Assembly (NCBI GenBank): GCA_964584495.1
Contig: CAZPAH010000061.1
Coordinates: 1-16,593, forward strand
Source of the DNA: CAZPAH01 sp964584495
GTDB taxonomy: Bacteria > Krumholzibacteriota > Krumholzibacteriia > Krumholzibacteriales > Krumholzibacteriaceae
Direction of reading: 5' to 3'
Length of the DNA: 16,593 nt
The stretch's first letter is position 1. Each line of letters starts with the position of its first letter. Shown piece after piece: positions 14,236 through 16,593 of the stretch. The notes beneath the pieces are model-generated. The model was not told where the DNA came from. It saw only the letters and a list, made by a program, of their open reading frames with translations, and did not search any database. A program made the translations under genes and the position numbers.

Positions 14236-15564
14236 TCAAAGTCCGTTCGCCCCCGGCCCTTCCTTCTCCGATAGATAGACGGCCTCCCTCGTGCCCTTAT
14301 CCTCGTCGACGAAAAAGAGGAGAACACCCCCCGCAATAAAGAGAATCGATACCGATGCTATGCCGATCCTCGTCGATACCAGGCCTGTGTACCCGGCCGA
14401 CCTCGCGATAAGAGCCGTCAGAGCCATTAGAGCGGGACCCAACACGGCGGCGAACTTGCCGATCATATTGTAGAATCCGAAATACTCGGCCGACTTGTCG
14501 GCCGGGATCATCCTTGCGAAGAAGGAGCGGCTGAGAGCCTGTATCCCTCCCTGGACGAGGCCGACGGCGGCAGCAAGCATATAGAACTCGCTCCTGTCCC
14601 TCATGAAAGCGGCCCAGACCGTAACGGCGAGGTATATCGCGATACCTATGAAAACGGCCCGCCTCGTTCCTATCCTCGCTCCAAGACGGCCGAAGAGGAT
14701 GGCCGAGGGAAAGCCTATGAACTGCGTGATGAGAAGCGCGGTGATAAGGTCGTTCCGGTTAAGCCCGATCGAGAGGCCGTAGTGCACCGCCATGCGGACC
14801 ACCGTATCGACGCCGTCTATGTAGCACCAGTAGGCGAGAAGGAAGAGAAAGATCGTCTTCAGGTGGCGGATCTCCCTGAAGGTGTCTCTCAGTTGGAGGA
14901 GGCCTTCCCTCACCATCGCTCCCCTTTCCCTGGAGCCTTTTCTCTCGGGCTCCTTCACGTAAAGGATCAAGGGGATCGAGAAGACGGCCCACCAGATGCC
15001 TACCGTTACGAAAGAGAACCGCACCGCATCCTGCGCGCCGGAGAATCCGAAAGCGGCCGGCCTGAGCGTCATCCACACGTTGACGGCGAACAGCAGCCCT
15101 CCGCCCAGATACCCCAGGGCGAACCCAAGCGAGGAGACGGAGTCCATCCTCTTTTTAGGCGAAACAGCGGTGAGAAGGGCGTCGTAGAATATATTCCCCC
15201 CCGAGAATCCGACGGAAGCGATGACGAAGAGAAAGATCGCAGCAGCGTAATCCCCCTCGCCGACGAGATAGAGAGACGAGGTCATGACAACCCCCATCGC
15301 GGCGAAGAAGATCAGGAACCTCTTTCTGGCCGATCCCCTGTCGGCGATCGCTCCCAGGAGGGGAGCGAGGATCGCCACGACAAGCCCCGCGAGGGAATTG
15401 GCCAGCCCTAGCCTTGCCGTTCCGGCCGCCGGACCGACTCCCCGGCTCCAGTATTCGTTGAAGAAGACGGGGAAGAACCCGGCCAGAACGGTGGTGGCGA
15501 AGGCGGAATTCGCCCAATCGTACATGGTCCAGCCGAATACCGCTTTCCTGTCGATAGGATTCAT
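14236..15564 (-). CDS. MFS transporter, UMF1 (Atg22-like) family
   Basis: The 442-residue inner-membrane protein has about 12 hydrophobic helices and the features of the UMF1 branch of the major facilitator superfamily: the start GWTMYDWANSAFATTV, LAPLLGAIADRGSARKRFL, GGNIFYDALLTAVSPKKRMD, SSLGFALGYLGGGLL, a basic central loop (YVKEPERKGSRERG), a second half with YIDGVDTVVRMAV, and GGIQALSRSFFARMIPADKS followed by AEYFGFYN. Bacterial members lack known substrates; the yeast vacuolar relative Atg22 exports amino acids. I chose ATG 15564 because the product begins MNPIDRKAVFGW; a TTG at 15600 would add 12 residues. Neither has a clear ribosome binding site. It lies 105 nt upstream of the acetyl-CoA synthetase genes and may be transcribed separately. 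Confidence 0.9.
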   Translation of the reverse strand: MNPIDRKAVFGWTMYDWANSAFATTVLAGFFPVFFNEYWSRGVGPAAGTARLGLANSLAGLVVAILAPLLGAIADRGSARKRFLIFFAAMGVVMTSSLYLVGEGDYAAAIFLFVIASVGFSGGNIFYDALLTAVSPKKRMDSVSSLGFALGYLGGGLLFAVNVWMTLRPAAFGFSGAQDAVRFSFVTVGIWWAVFSIPLILYVKEPERKGSRERGAMVREGLLQLRDTFREIRHLKTIFLFLLAYWCYIDGVDTVVRMAVHYGLSIGLNRNDLITALLITQFIGFPSAILFGRLGARIGTRRAVFIGIAIYLAVTVWAAFMRDRSEFYMLAAAVGLVQGGIQALSRSFFARMIPADKSAEYFGFYNMIGKFAAVLGPALMALTALIARSAGYTGLVSTRIGIASVSILFIAGGVLLFFVDEDKGTREAVYLSEKEGPGANGL

Positions 15565-15644
15565 GGTAAGCCGATAGTAATCGAACAGGACCTGCCGCAA
15601 TAGGTTAAAAATAAACTGTGGGGTTGAATTTCCATCTCAGGGTG

Positions 15645-15674
15645 TGTATATTTTTCACACTAATCTGCCGACAA
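15645..15674 (-). promoter_or_regulatory. Possible promoter and operator for the MFS gene
   Basis: On the minus strand TTGTCG (15674-15669) and TATACA (15650-15645) are 18 nt apart, with a start point near 15638 and a leader of about 75 nt. The -10 overlaps a 5-bp inverted repeat, GTGTG (15642-15646) and CACAC (15656-15660). The rest of the 15565-15782 gap is AT-rich, especially 15697-15724, and should also hold the promoter of the outer-membrane gene, which I could not place. Confidence 0.3.
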
Positions 15675-15782
15675 CGAAGGTGATCCGAAGGGTGGCAATT
15701 TATTATTTTGTTATTTAACATTAAGTTACGCCATTAGCGTTTCCGCGGCATCGCGGCACGGCTATTGCGTTTAAGATCAGGC

Positions 15783-16593
15783 ATGAAGACGACCGCCCGA
15801 ATAACGATAATCCTCCTGGCCGCGTTTCTCGCGATCGGCTCCTGCGCCGTATGTGCCCGGGGTGCGGGTTCTCTGACACTCGAGAGGATAGAGGTCACCG
15901 GCAACAGGCGACTCGACGCCGGGGAGATAATCTCCTCTCTGGGCCTTTCGCCCGGAGACACGCTCGACACGCAGCTTCTCGAAAGCAAGAGGATCGCCCT
16001 TCTCGAGTCGCGCGATATCCTCTCCGAAGTGAGTTTCTTCACCCGTCCCGGATCTGCTAGGGGCTCTGTGGTACTCGAGATAGACGTGGTGGAGAAAAAG
16101 TTCATCACCATCGAGACCGGATACGGCTACCACGACCTTCACGGATGGTTCCTCACCCTGGCCGGCATAAAGTTCGACAACCCCTTCGACACAGACTCCA
16201 GCCTCCGGCTGGGATTCCGCCTCGGCTTCAACCTCGCGGGGCTCGATGCCGATTGGACCGGCCGGATCTCTCCCCTCTGGGGCATAGGCTGGGGCTTCAG
16301 GGGATTTATCTACACCGAGGATCATTCGTTCTTCGCGCCGGGCGGCTCCCCAGGTGCCGAAGCGGATTGGAACGAATTCAAGCAGAAGATACAGCGAAGC
16401 GGCGCCGAGCTCTCGCTGAGATACAGATCGGGCGAGTCCCGTCTTTCGTTCGGTCTCAGGGCCGAGGCGGTCGAGCCCGACAGCACGTTCGAGGACGTGG
16501 AAGCCGACGTGGAAGAACCGTTCGCCTACTTTCCGGAGGTGATGCGTCCCTGGATCGACAGGACCGTCATGACGGGCCTCTTCATTAGGATGG
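15783..16593 (+). CDS. Omp85/BamA-like outer-membrane protein, 5' part only
   Basis: About 270 codons are present and the frame is open to the window end. Residues 1-25 or so are a Sec signal peptide (ITIILLAAFLAIGSCAVCA). Residues 31-106 resemble one POTRA domain: LERIEVTGNRRLDAGEIISS, LGLSPGDTLDTQLLESKRIA, then ESRDILSEVSFFTRPG and VVLEIDVVEK. Alternating amphipathic strands follow (FITIETGYGYHDLHGWFLTL, LRLGFRLGFNLAGLDADW, GWGFRGFIYTED), as in an outer-membrane barrel. BamA has five POTRA domains; only one is seen here before the barrel, so a small Omp85 relative rather than the assembly factor is likely. The ATG at 15783 has only AGG four bases upstream. The gene is divergent from the MFS gene. 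Confidence 0.75.
   Translation, partial: MKTTARITIILLAAFLAIGSCAVCARGAGSLTLERIEVTGNRRLDAGEIISSLGLSPGDTLDTQLLESKRIALLESRDILSEVSFFTRPGSARGSVVLEIDVVEKKFITIETGYGYHDLHGWFLTLAGIKFDNPFDTDSSLRLGFRLGFNLAGLDADWTGRISPLWGIGWGFRGFIYTEDHSFFAPGGSPGAEADWNEFKQKIQRSGAELSLRYRSGESRLSFGLRAEAVEPDSTFEDVEADVEEPFAYFPEVMRPWIDRTVMTGLFIRM

Noticed and set aside
15642..15660. GTGTG/CACAC inverted repeat as a terminator
   Set aside because: The arms are only 5 bp with a 9-nt loop; it is better viewed as a possible operator over a -10 box.

Overview
The window is 16.6 kb of gene-dense, GC-rich DNA from a Gram-negative bacterium. An outer-membrane Omp85/BamA-type gene at the right edge, several Sec lipoprotein signals and periplasmic proteins show the double membrane. 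Ile is often written ATA and Arg often AGG or AGA despite the high GC. Together with the gene set (NDP-forming acetyl-CoA synthetase, MalEFGK-type importer, secreted debranching enzyme) this suggests an uncultured, probably fermentative lineage of the FCB or neighbouring phyla. That placement is an inference, not a demonstration. A run of ten N inside mnmA shows the sequence is a scaffold, probably from a metagenome.

Left region (1-1936): a SnoaL-like lipoprotein gene (292-822, +) stands between two short, diverged remnants of mnmA (24-80 and 843-861). The apparently complete mnmA, apart from its N gap, follows (884-1936, -).

Carbohydrate region (1957-7298): a lipoprotein of the glycogen-debranching family (1957-4134, -) is transcribed divergently from a MalK/UgpC-type ATPase (4255-5367, +). 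Compact back-to-back promoters lie between them. Two MalG/MalF-type permease genes (5399-6247 and 6261-7298, -) converge on the ATPase. The matching type of solute-binding lipoprotein is encoded apart, at 8846-10081 (-). The likely role is to trim alpha-glucans at the cell surface or in the periplasm and import the maltodextrins.

Redox pair (7387-8839, +): a small exported protein with three cysteines, then a membrane polyferredoxin of the NapH/NosR/CcoG type. They lie 1 nt apart and are probably one transcript. Their function is unknown to me.

Minus-strand run (14130 down to 8846): acetyl-CoA synthetase (ADP-forming) alpha, beta, an exported SagB-type nitroreductase, a stand-alone ATP-grasp enzyme and the sugar-binding lipoprotein. 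Spacings are -7, 23, 39 and 28 nt, consistent with one operon, and there is a good -35 (TTGACA) upstream of alpha. This run places ATP-yielding acetate formation in the same likely transcript as the sugar-binding protein.

Right region (14236-16593): an MFS transporter of the UMF1/Atg22 family (-), a 218-nt AT-rich divergent gap, then a BamA-like outer-membrane gene (+) that is cut by the window end. No rRNA, tRNA, IS element, CRISPR array or convincing intrinsic terminator was seen. Several convergent gene pairs are too close together for one.
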